5,541 nt of DNA from Tissierellia bacterium (GTDB lineage Bacteria > Bacillota > Clostridia > Tissierellales > Tepidimicrobiaceae): positions 1 through 5,541 of the forward strand of contig JAAYRM010000212.1 of assembly GCA_012518745.1 (NCBI GenBank). The letters are read 5' to 3'. The notes beneath the pieces were generated by a model, which made no database searches, had not been told where the DNA came from, and saw only the letters and a list, made by a program, of their open reading frames with translations. A program made the position numbers and the translations under genes. Shown here in pieces: positions 1 to 5,541 of the stretch (position 1 is its first letter; the number at the start of each line of letters is the position of its first letter).

Positions 1-323
1 AGGTGGTATCCAATCTATCGCCATGGCTGAGCAAAAAGGAGATAGGGGATATTCAGATACTACCCTTATCCACCAAGGAAGGCCGGATAGTGGGCAGTGA
101 TCAAGTGATAGAAGGGCTTATAGAGAAAGGGCAGATTGCGACCCAATACTTGGAATTCAACCCAACGGGATCCATAGCTGGAATTGAGAGCATGACAAGC
201 CCGGATGGAAGGGTTCTGGGAAGGGTGGCCAGCTCCGACAGGGTGGGTGATGGGCTATATAGGAATGTTGAGAGAAGCGAGTGCGATGATATATTTAAGG
301 CTGGGGTAGATTACTTTGGATAG
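1..323 (+). CDS. purL: Phosphoribosylformylglycinamidine synthase, C-terminal end (glutaminase domain), 5' truncated by window
   Basis: Only the last roughly 106 residues are present; the reading frame uses base 3 as a first codon position and enters from the left, so the GTG there is probably an internal Val. PurL converts FGAR to FGAM using ATP and ammonia normally released from glutamine by a C-terminal class I amidotransferase domain. Seen: NLSPWLS near the start, EGR at 26-28, GQIATQY, FNPTGS, SPDGRV and a GLYRNV...IFKAGVDYFG ending, which resemble the long single-chain PurL of clostridia more than stand-alone PurQ. Odd: where the family has HSER or HPER, with the triad His and Glu, this protein reads SSDR (residues 77-80, codons 231-242), so His is Ser and Glu is Asp. 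The usual SHGEGR reads STKEGR (23-28). The catalytic Cys would lie upstream of the window. The glutaminase is probably impaired. A PurQ-like identity is possible but less likely. Confidence 0.9.
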   Translation, partial: VVSNLSPWLSKKEIGDIQILPLSTKEGRIVGSDQVIEGLIEKGQIATQYLEFNPTGSIAGIESMTSPDGRVLGRVASSDRVGDGLYRNVERSECDDIFKAGVDYFG

Positions 324-384
324 AGGTCCGATGGAATGGGAGTATTGAGGGATATATGGATTAAAATATTAAAGAATTATTATG

Positions 385-394
385 AAAGGTGGGG
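385..394 (+). promoter_or_regulatory. Ribosome binding site for purE (decides the start)
   Basis: AAAGGTGGGG lies about seven bases before the ATG at 400. An in-frame ATG at 382 overlaps the left edge of this site and has only AT-rich sequence and a weak AAAG upstream, so 400 is the better start. It gives MKVSVVMGS, the usual beginning of class I PurE. Confidence 0.7.
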
Positions 395-399
395 TATTG

Positions 400-879
400 A
401 TGAAGGTTAGCGTTGTTATGGGGAGTATTTCCGATAGGAAGGTAGTAGAGAAGGCTGTAAATATATTGAAATGCTTTGGGGTAGAGGTGGACTTCAGGGT
501 TATATCAGCACATAGGACCCCCTTGGAAGCCATTGAATATGCACAGAAGGCGGAACAGGAAGGTATAGAGCTGATAGTTGCAGCAGCTGGGAAGGCTGCA
601 CATCTAGCTGGGGTCATAGCAGGGGTTACTCCGCTCCCAGTAATTGGGCTACCCATCAAATCCTCCACCATGGACGGACTGGATTCCCTGCTATCGGTTG
701 TGCAGATGCCGATGGGGGTACCGGTAGCTACCGTGGCAATTGATGGTGGGGAAAATGCGGGGCTATTGGCGGTTCAGATTCTATCGGTAAAATACCCTGA
801 GCTGAGAGAAAAATTTACAAAGTATAAGGAGCATTTAAAGGTAGAAGTTGAAGGTATGAATAGGGAACTAGAAGGATAA
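400..879 (+). CDS. purE: N5-carboxyaminoimidazole ribonucleotide mutase, class I PurE
   Basis: Cytosolic enzyme of pathway step 6, making CAIR. Class I PurE rearranges N5-CAIR supplied by PurK. The 159-residue protein has the family's normal length. Seen: the phosphate-binding start VVMGSISD (5-12), SAHRTP (36-41) with the catalytic His38, the AAGKAAHLAGVIAG loop (62-75), GLDSLLSVVQMP (93-104) and the NAGLLAVQIL helix (119-128). These match class I and not the class II AIR carboxylases. The residue after SD is Arg13, where many homologs have Trp, Leu or Tyr, and the usual PTM/PVM triplet reads KVV. ATG 400 was chosen over ATG 382 because the Shine-Dalgarno sequence sits between them. No purK is adjacent, so N5-CAIR may come from a distant purK or form chemically from AIR and bicarbonate. 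purE sits 76 bases after purL and 19 before purF. Confidence 0.96.
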   Translation: MKVSVVMGSISDRKVVEKAVNILKCFGVEVDFRVISAHRTPLEAIEYAQKAEQEGIELIVAAAGKAAHLAGVIAGVTPLPVIGLPIKSSTMDGLDSLLSVVQMPMGVPVATVAIDGGENAGLLAVQILSVKYPELREKFTKYKEHLKVEVEGMNRELEG

Positions 880-882
880 ACC

Positions 883-888
883 GAGGGG
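883..888 (+). promoter_or_regulatory. Ribosome binding site for purF, with an in-frame stop that fixes the start
   Basis: GAGGGG lies ten bases before ATG 899. An in-frame TGA at 890-892 lies just upstream of that ATG, with only two sense codons (AGT, GAA) between them. The protein therefore cannot begin further upstream, and no N-terminal propeptide or alternative Cys-containing start has been missed. This matters because PurF normally needs a Cys at its mature N-terminus. Confidence 0.7.
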
Positions 889-898
889 ATGAAGTGAA

Positions 899-2248
899 AT
901 GAGTGGAATCATCGGCATATATAGTAGGGATCAAAGACATATATCCAGGATCATCTACTATGGCCTCTATGCATTACAGCATAGGGGGCAGGAGAGTTCT
1001 GGAATAGCCATAAACAATAATGGGTATATAGATTATCATAAGGACCTAGGCCTAGCACATGAGGTATTCAACGATAGATTGCTGGATAGGTTGAGGGGCA
1101 ATATAGGGATTGGGCATGTCAGATATAGCGATACCGAGGAAATTACCTCCATCAATGCAGAGCCCCTGGTGGTGGGGTATAAGCAGGGGGCATTGGCCCT
1201 AGCCTATGATGGGAGTTTAACCAATTTCAAGGGTATCCGGGAGGATATGGAGGATAGGGGAATAATATTTCAAACCGCCATCGATACGGAGGTATTTGCC
1301 AATCTAATCGCTAGGTACCATAAGGACGATATAGAACAGGCCATAATAAACGCCGTTGGGGATGTCGAGGGTTCCTATGCGTTGGTGATCATGACCAACG
1401 ATAGGCTTATAGGGGTGAGGGATCCCTATGGATTAAAGCCCCTATGCATTGGTAGGATGGGCAATGATTATATATTGGCCTCCGAGACCTGTGCATTCGA
1501 TACCATAGGTGCAGAATATGTGAGGGATGTAGAGCCTGGGGAGATGGTTGTAATAATAGATGGGCAGATAAAATCCGTGCAGGCGATGAAGGCGGAGAAA
1601 AAAAATATCTGCATCTTTGAAATAATATACTTCGCTAGGCCGGATAGCAAGCTGGATGGGAAGAGCATATATCTATTGAGGAGGAAGGCCGGTAGAAATC
1701 TAGCCGAGGAATGCCCAGCCGATGGCGATATAGTTATATCCGCCCCCGATTCTGGTACCGTGGCAGCTATTGGCTATGCAGAGGAATCCGGCATTCCCTA
1801 TGATGAGGGGTTGATCAAGAATCGATATGTGGGTAGGACCTTTGTACAGCCCACCAAGGAATTGCAGGAACAGGGAGTAAGGATCAAGCTGAATGTGCTA
1901 AAGGAGAATGTCGAAGGCCGAAAGGTGATAGTGGTGGATGACTCGATAGTGCGGGGGACCACTATGAAGAGGACGGTGGCCATGCTCAAGGGTGCAGGGG
2001 CCAAGGAGGTCCATGTACGGATATCGGCACCCCCTGTGAAATATCCTTGCCATTTGGGTATGCATACACCGGCGAGGGAGACCTTGATAGCTGCTGATAG
2101 GACCGTGGAGGAGATAAGGGATATAATAGGAGCGGATTCCCTATGCTTCCTATCCCTTGAGGGGCTATTAGATGCGGTAGGTGGGGAAGAGATATTCTGT
2201 GCCGGCTGCTTCAGCGGCGAATACCCCATAGAGGTGGAAAAGAGATAG
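899..2248 (+). CDS. purF: Amidophosphoribosyltransferase lacking the catalytic N-terminal Cys (probably ammonia-dependent PurF)
   Basis: First enzyme of the pathway: PRPP plus an amino group gives phosphoribosylamine. The 449 residues are slightly short for the family because there is no propeptide. The N-terminal Ntn glutaminase domain spans about 2-230 and the type I phosphoribosyltransferase domain about 255-400. Seen: QHRGQES (27-33), GHVRYS with Arg75 (72-77) and IDTE with Asp129. PRPP-site motifs are intact: VDDSIVRGTT (346-355) and the flexible loop KNRYVGRTF (307-315). Four cysteines (238, 384, 434, 437) match the 4Fe-4S ligands of Bacillus PurF. Odd: the start is M-S-G-I, so the nucleophile Cys is Ser2 (AGT, 902-904). 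AHNGNL reads AYDGSL (102-107), replacing the oxyanion-hole Asn with Asp104, and the Thr after RYS/P is Asp78. Glutamine hydrolysis is probably lost while ammonia-dependent synthesis is kept. A Ser nucleophile is possible but less likely. Confidence 0.96.
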   Translation: MSGIIGIYSRDQRHISRIIYYGLYALQHRGQESSGIAINNNGYIDYHKDLGLAHEVFNDRLLDRLRGNIGIGHVRYSDTEEITSINAEPLVVGYKQGALALAYDGSLTNFKGIREDMEDRGIIFQTAIDTEVFANLIARYHKDDIEQAIINAVGDVEGSYALVIMTNDRLIGVRDPYGLKPLCIGRMGNDYILASETCAFDTIGAEYVRDVEPGEMVVIIDGQIKSVQAMKAEKKNICIFEIIYFARPDSKLDGKSIYLLRRKAGRNLAEECPADGDIVISAPDSGTVAAIGYAEESGIPYDEGLIKNRYVGRTFVQPTKELQEQGVRIKLNVLKENVEGRKVIVVDDSIVRGTTMKRTVAMLKGAGAKEVHVRISAPPVKYPCHLGMHTPARETLIAADRTVEEIRDIIGADSLCFLSLEGLLDAVGGEEIFCAGCFSGEYPIEVEKR

Positions 2249-2250
2249 AG

Positions 2251-2255
2251 AGGAG
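2251..2255 (+). promoter_or_regulatory. Ribosome binding site for purM
   Basis: AGGAG, within the purine tract AGAGGAGA, lies seven bases before ATG 2263 in the 14-base gap after the purF stop. The spacing is ideal and it supports this start. Confidence 0.65.
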
Positions 2256-2262
2256 AAAGACC

Positions 2263-3297
2263 ATGAGCATAACCTATAAGGATGCAGGTGTAGATAAGGA
2301 AGCTGGCTATAGGCAGGTACAGTTGATAAAGGATATAATTAAGAAAACCCATACCGATAACGTCATATCGGATATTGGAGGATTTTCTGGGTTATTTAAA
2401 TTGGATTCTAAGGACTATGATGAACCGGTATTGGTATCCGGGACCGATGGGGTAGGAACCAAGTTGAAGATAGCATTCATGATGGATGAGCATCATACCA
2501 TAGGCGAGGATTGCGTTGCCATGTGTGTAAATGATGTGCTATGTCAGGGTGCAAAGCCCTTGTTCTTCTTGGATTATGTGGCAACGGGAAAGCTAGTTCC
2601 GGAGAAGATGGCCAAGGTTGTTGAGGGAATTGCCAATGGCTGTATAAAAGGAGGCTGTGCCCTGATAGGGGGAGAGACGGCGGAGATGCCCGATTTCTAT
2701 AAGGAAGATGAGTACGACCTAGCAGGCTTCTGTGTGGGAATCGTCGATAGGAAGAATATAATCGATGGAAGCAATGCGGAGGAAGGGGATATCATCATAG
2801 GATTGCCCTCCAGCGGTATCCATAGCAATGGCTATTCCCTCGTGAGGAAGATAGTATTTGAAAAGGAAGATATGGCGGTGGATAAGTTCATCCCGGAGCT
2901 GGACTGCACGATAGGGGAGGAGCTATTGAAGCCCACTAGAATATATACCAAGACGGTATTGCCGTTGATAGAGGAATTCAATATAAAGGGCATTGTACAT
3001 ATAACCGGGGGAGGATTCTATGAGAATATACCCAGGATAGTGCCGGATGGTTTGAAGGCCATCATAGATACAGGTGTCATAGATAGGCCCAAGGTATTCG
3101 ATCTATTACAGGAATGGGGCAATATTGCCACCCATGAGATGTACTCCACATTCAATATGGGCATAGGGATGGTATTGATAGTAGATGGGAATCAAAAGGA
3201 GGATATAATATCTCGCCTAGAGGAGCGGAGAGAGGAATTTGTTGTTCTAGGTGAAATTAAAAAAGGCGAGGAGAAGGTTGAGCTATGTCATCCGTAA
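2263..3297 (+). CDS. purM: Phosphoribosylformylglycinamidine cyclo-ligase (AIR synthetase)
   Basis: Cytosolic ATP-dependent enzyme of step 5: it closes FGAM to aminoimidazole ribonucleotide, consuming the product of PurL. At 344 residues it matches the family (about 345). Seen in order: the N-terminal YKDAGVD (5-11) typical of PurM, the SGTDGVGTKL ATP-binding segment (59-68), the GEDCVAMCVNDVL helix (81-93), GGETAEMP (136-143), SSGIHSNGYSL (183-193), HITGGGFYENIP (246-257) and the C-terminal STFNMGIGM stretch (295-303). The residue after EMP is Asp144, where many homologs have Gly; otherwise nothing looks unusual. The start has a strong ribosome binding site. The last 13 bases overlap purN in another frame, which suggests translational coupling. 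Confidence 0.97.
   Translation: MSITYKDAGVDKEAGYRQVQLIKDIIKKTHTDNVISDIGGFSGLFKLDSKDYDEPVLVSGTDGVGTKLKIAFMMDEHHTIGEDCVAMCVNDVLCQGAKPLFFLDYVATGKLVPEKMAKVVEGIANGCIKGGCALIGGETAEMPDFYKEDEYDLAGFCVGIVDRKNIIDGSNAEEGDIIIGLPSSGIHSNGYSLVRKIVFEKEDMAVDKFIPELDCTIGEELLKPTRIYTKTVLPLIEEFNIKGIVHITGGGFYENIPRIVPDGLKAIIDTGVIDRPKVFDLLQEWGNIATHEMYSTFNMGIGMVLIVDGNQKEDIISRLEERREEFVVLGEIKKGEEKVELCHP
3269..3277 (+). promoter_or_regulatory. Ribosome binding site for purN, inside purM
   Basis: The purine-rich run AGGAGAAGG lies seven to eleven bases before ATG 3285, inside the 3' end of purM. It supports the overlapping start, which places purN translation within terminating purM. Confidence 0.55.
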
Positions 3298-3914
3298 ATA
3301 TTGGAGTGCTGATATCGGGCGGAGGCACCAACCTTCAGGCCATTATAGATAATGTAGAAAAGGGCAATATAGATGGGGAGATAAAGGTAGTGATCTCCAA
3401 TAGAAGGGATGCCTATGGGCTTAATAGGGCCAGGAATGCGGGAATAGAGGCATTATATATGGATGAGGGAGAGTATGATACCGAAGAGGAATTCAATCGA
3501 GGGATATTGAAAGAATTGGAGAACCGGGATATAGAGCTATTGGTATTGGCAGGATATATGAAGGTATTGCCAAAGGAGTTTGTAGATAGATATCCTGGGC
3601 GGATAATCAATGTGCATCCATCCCTAATTCCAAGCTTCTGTGGGAAGGGATGCTATGGGGATAGGGTTCATAGGATGGCATTGGATTATGGTGTGAAGAT
3701 AACGGGAGTAACCGTTCATTTCGTGGATGAGGGGACCGATACGGGGCCCATAATCCTCCAGAGGGCCGTGGAGGTAATGGATGGGGACACGGTGGAAACC
3801 CTGAAGGAGCGGGTTCTGAAGGTAGAGCATGAGGCATTACCCGAGGCTATCAGCCTCTATTGTCAGGGAAGGCTCACTATCGAAGGTCGAAGGGTAATTA
3901 TAGATCAGAGGTGA
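3285..3914 (+). CDS. purN: Phosphoribosylglycinamide formyltransferase (GAR transformylase, folate-dependent)
   Basis: Step 3 enzyme: it transfers a formyl group from 10-formyltetrahydrofolate to GAR, giving FGAR, the PurL substrate. At 209 residues it has the usual family length. Seen: the N-terminal VLISGGGTNLQ (8-18) that binds the substrate phosphate, VISNR (36-40), LVLAGYMKVLP (87-97), the catalytic INVHPSLIPSF (108-118) with Asn109 and His111, and VHFVDEGTDTGP (144-155) with the catalytic Asp152. The SFCGKGCYG loop resembles clostridial and Bacillus PurN. All catalytic positions are intact. The gene starts inside the end of purM, and its stop codon forms part of the purH ribosome binding site, so the three genes are probably translated together. 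Confidence 0.97.
   Translation: MSSVNIGVLISGGGTNLQAIIDNVEKGNIDGEIKVVISNRRDAYGLNRARNAGIEALYMDEGEYDTEEEFNRGILKELENRDIELLVLAGYMKVLPKEFVDRYPGRIINVHPSLIPSFCGKGCYGDRVHRMALDYGVKITGVTVHFVDEGTDTGPIILQRAVEVMDGDTVETLKERVLKVEHEALPEAISLYCQGRLTIEGRRVIIDQR
3907..3914 (+). promoter_or_regulatory. Ribosome binding site for purH overlapping the purN stop
   Basis: AGAGGTGA ends with the purN TGA stop (3912-3914), four bases before ATG 3919. Ribosomes finishing purN would stop on the purH initiation site, which suggests translational coupling. Confidence 0.6.
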
Positions 3915-3918
3915 TATT

Positions 3919-5451
3919 ATGAAGACGGCGTTGATAAGCGTATACGATAAGGAAGGGATTGTGGAATTTGCCCTAGAGTTGGATAAGCTGGGATGGAATA
4001 TCCTATCCACCGGGGGTACTAGCAGGATATTGAGGGATGCTGGGATAGATGTGGTGGATGTATCGGAAGTTACCAAGTTTCCAGAGATAATGGACGGTAG
4101 GGTTAAGACCCTTCACCCAAATATCCATGGGGGATTACTATGTAGGCGGGATGATAAGGAGCATATGAAGACCTTAGGGGATCTCAACATAGCCCCGATA
4201 GATATGGTGATAAATAACCTATATCCCTTTGAGGAAACCCTCAACAAAGAGGGTATATCCCATGAGGAGATAATAGAGAATATAGATATAGGTGGTCCTT
4301 CCATGATAAGGGCCGCAGCCAAGAACTATAGGGATGTAACGGTAGTGATGGATCCTGCGGATTATTCCAAGGTATTGGAGGAGTTGAGGGCGGAGGGAGA
4401 TACCTCAATTGAACTGAGGCAATCCCTTGCTATTAAGGTATTTCAATATACGGCCTATTATGATTCCCTGATATCAGGCTATTTTAATGAATTGGAAGCG
4501 GTGGATTTTCCCGATAGCATCGTATTTCCATTTAGGGAGAAGCAGGAGTTAAGATATGGGGAAAATCCTCATCAGAAGGCTGCAGTCTACAGGGAGTCTG
4601 GCAATTTGAAGGGAACCATATTGGGTGCCAGGCAGTTACATGGCAAGGCTTTATCCTTCAACAATATCAATGATGGCAATGGGACCTTGGAGATACTGAA
4701 GGAGTTCGAGGAACCTACGGTGGTGGCGGTAAAACATGCTAATCCCTGTGGGATAGGCAGCGGGGAAGACCTATTGGAAGCATATGATAAGGCCTATGAG
4801 TCGGATAAGGTATCCATATTTGGAGGCATAATCGGGGCGAATAGGGAAGTGGATATAGAGGTCGCAAGGAGAATAGATGATATATTTATAGAGATAATAA
4901 TGGCACCTTCCTTTACCGAGGAGGCATTGAAGATCCTCACCTCCAAGAAGAATATCAGGATTCTGGAAATACCGGATATAATGAAGGATGATTATACCTC
5001 ATATGATATTAAGAAGGTACTTGGCGGCATATTGGTACAGGAGAGAAATACCCAGCTCCTTGGGGAGGATTTGCAGGTCGTGACGAGAAGGAAACCCACA
5101 GAAGCGGAGATGGATGACCTATTATTCGCCTGGAAGGCGGTAAAGGGCGTTAAATCCAATGGGGTTCTATTGGCTAAGGATAGGGGGACCATTGGTATAG
5201 GCATGGGAGAGGTGAGCCGTGTATGGGCGGTGGAATCCGCTATCGCAAGGGCAGGCGAAAGGGTTAAGGGTTCGGTACTGGCCTCGGATGGCTTCTTCCC
5301 ATTCAAGGATTCCGTGGAGGCGTTGGCAAAAGCGGGGGTTACCGCAATTATACAGCCTGGGGGTTCATTGAGGGATGAGGAGTCCATAGATGAAGCCGAT
5401 AGGCATGATATGACGATGATATTTACGGGCATTAGGCATTTTAAACATTAA
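3919..5451 (+). CDS. purH: Bifunctional AICAR transformylase / IMP cyclohydrolase
   Basis: Catalyses the last two steps to IMP: formylation of AICAR with 10-formyltetrahydrofolate, then ring closure. The 510 residues match the family. The N-terminal IMP cyclohydrolase (MGS-like) domain, about 1-190, shows ISVYDKEGI, LSTGGTSRIL (29-38), MDGRVKTLHPNIHGG (58-72) and IDIGGPSMIRAAAKN (122-136). The C-terminal transformylase domain shows RYGENPHQ (212-219), SFNNIND (246-252), VKHANPCG (271-278) with catalytic Lys272 and His273, the conserved Asn414 in KSNGV, and the terminal TGIRHFKH. Mild oddities: the usual GxGQ reads GMGE (428-431), a Gln to Glu change, and SDAFFPF reads SDGFFPF (Gly458). Both domains otherwise look functional. 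The start follows purN by four bases. An amidotransferase is not involved in this step, so the oddities of purF and purL do not bear on it. Confidence 0.97.
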   Translation: MKTALISVYDKEGIVEFALELDKLGWNILSTGGTSRILRDAGIDVVDVSEVTKFPEIMDGRVKTLHPNIHGGLLCRRDDKEHMKTLGDLNIAPIDMVINNLYPFEETLNKEGISHEEIIENIDIGGPSMIRAAAKNYRDVTVVMDPADYSKVLEELRAEGDTSIELRQSLAIKVFQYTAYYDSLISGYFNELEAVDFPDSIVFPFREKQELRYGENPHQKAAVYRESGNLKGTILGARQLHGKALSFNNINDGNGTLEILKEFEEPTVVAVKHANPCGIGSGEDLLEAYDKAYESDKVSIFGGIIGANREVDIEVARRIDDIFIEIIMAPSFTEEALKILTSKKNIRILEIPDIMKDDYTSYDIKKVLGGILVQERNTQLLGEDLQVVTRRKPTEAEMDDLLFAWKAVKGVKSNGVLLAKDRGTIGIGMGEVSRVWAVESAIARAGERVKGSVLASDGFFPFKDSVEALAKAGVTAIIQPGGSLRDEESIDEADRHDMTMIFTGIRHFKH

Positions 5452-5457
5452 GGCTTT

Positions 5458-5468
5458 AGAAGGAAGGG
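5458..5468 (+). promoter_or_regulatory. Ribosome binding site for purD
   Basis: AGAAGGAAGGG lies five bases before ATG 5474, in the 22-base gap after the purH stop. It is strongly purine-rich and supports that start. No hairpin terminator fits in this gap, so transcription should run on into purD. Confidence 0.65.
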
Positions 5469-5473
5469 ATACT

Positions 5474-5541
5474 ATGAAGGTTTTAGTTATAGGAAGTGGG
5501 GGTAGGGAGCATGCCCTATGCTGGAAGATATCACAGAGCAA
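5474..5541 (+). CDS. purD: Phosphoribosylamine-glycine ligase, N-terminal end, 3' truncated by window
   Basis: Only the first 22 codons are present and the frame runs off the right edge. The start MKVLVIGSGGREHAL matches the beginning of GAR synthetase, where VIGSGGREHA is the family's N-terminal nucleotide-binding-fold signature. The enzyme performs step 2: it joins phosphoribosylamine, the unstable PurF product, to glycine using ATP. The position after purH matches the common Firmicutes order purF-M-N-H-D. The identity is firm despite the short length because the signature is specific; the integrity of the rest cannot be judged. Confidence 0.93.
   Translation, partial: MKVLVIGSGGREHALCWKISQS

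Noticed and set aside
382..399. An upstream in-frame ATG for purE at 382
   Set aside because: It would place the clear Shine-Dalgarno sequence inside the coding region and add six residues (MKGGVL) not typical of PurE; ATG 400 is favoured.
902..904. Treating the PurF Ser2 codon as a base-calling error for Cys (AGT for TGT)
   Set aside because: It cannot be excluded for that base alone, but the further changes at Asp78, Tyr103, Asp104 and Ser106 in the same pocket, and the PurL changes, make an isolated error a poor explanation.
1798..2352. A 184-codon reverse-strand open frame opposite purF and the start of purM
   Set aside because: It lies wholly opposite two strongly conserved genes, has low-complexity Ser/Thr/Pro-rich composition typical of an antisense shadow, and matches no recognisable family.
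4992..5432. A 146-codon reverse-strand open frame opposite purH
   Set aside because: It is fully contained in the conserved transformylase domain of purH, with shadow-like Ser/Ala-rich composition and no domain signature.
5452..5473. A possible terminator or riboswitch between purH and purD
   Set aside because: The gap is 22 bases, half of it ribosome binding site, with no room for a stem-loop and no T-tract.
1..5541. Frequent short GATAGG, ATAGGG and CATAGG words across the window, resembling dispersed repeats
   Set aside because: They fall in different contexts and are explained by heavy use of ATA, AGG, GAT and GGG codons; there is no regular spacing or extended identity as in CRISPR or an interspersed element.

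Overview
This window lies inside a bacterial de novo purine biosynthesis operon. Seven genes read left to right on the + strand, closely packed: the 3' end of purL, then purE, purF, purM, purN, purH and the first 22 codons of purD. No RNA gene, mobile element, CRISPR array or convincing terminator was seen, and every reverse-strand open frame lies over one of these genes.

The organism looks like a member of the Firmicutes, most likely class Clostridia or a relative. The evidence is strong purine-rich ribosome binding sites, heavy use of ATA (Ile) and AGG (Arg) codons, a moderate GC content judged by eye, a PurF of the Bacillus/Clostridium type with all four iron-sulfur cysteines, and a PurL tail that resembles the long single-chain PurL of clostridia. 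This placement is inference.

Layout: purL tail (1-323); a 76-base gap, the longest in the window; purE (400-879); 19 bases; purF (899-2248); 14 bases; purM (2263-3297), overlapping purN (3285-3914) by 13 bases; 4 bases; purH (3919-5451); 22 bases; purD from 5474. Together they cover pathway steps 1 (PurF), 2 (PurD), 3 (PurN), 4 (PurL), 5 (PurM), 6 (PurE) and 9-10 (PurH). purC, purB and purK are not in the window.

The main surprise is that both glutamine-dependent enzymes of the pathway look altered in their glutaminase active sites. PurF starts Met-Ser-Gly instead of Met-Cys-Gly, so the catalytic N-terminal Cys is absent, and its oxyanion-hole Asn is Asp. The PurL tail has Ser and Asp where the class I amidotransferase triad has His and Glu. 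The reading frames are intact, and the PurF phosphoribosyltransferase and Fe-S sites are preserved. The simplest reading is that both synthase activities remain but take free ammonia, comparable to mammalian carbamoyl phosphate synthetase I, whose glutaminase-like domain also carries Ser for Cys. That would suit an ammonia-rich, amino-acid-fermenting lifestyle. It is a hypothesis from hand alignment and has not been tested.
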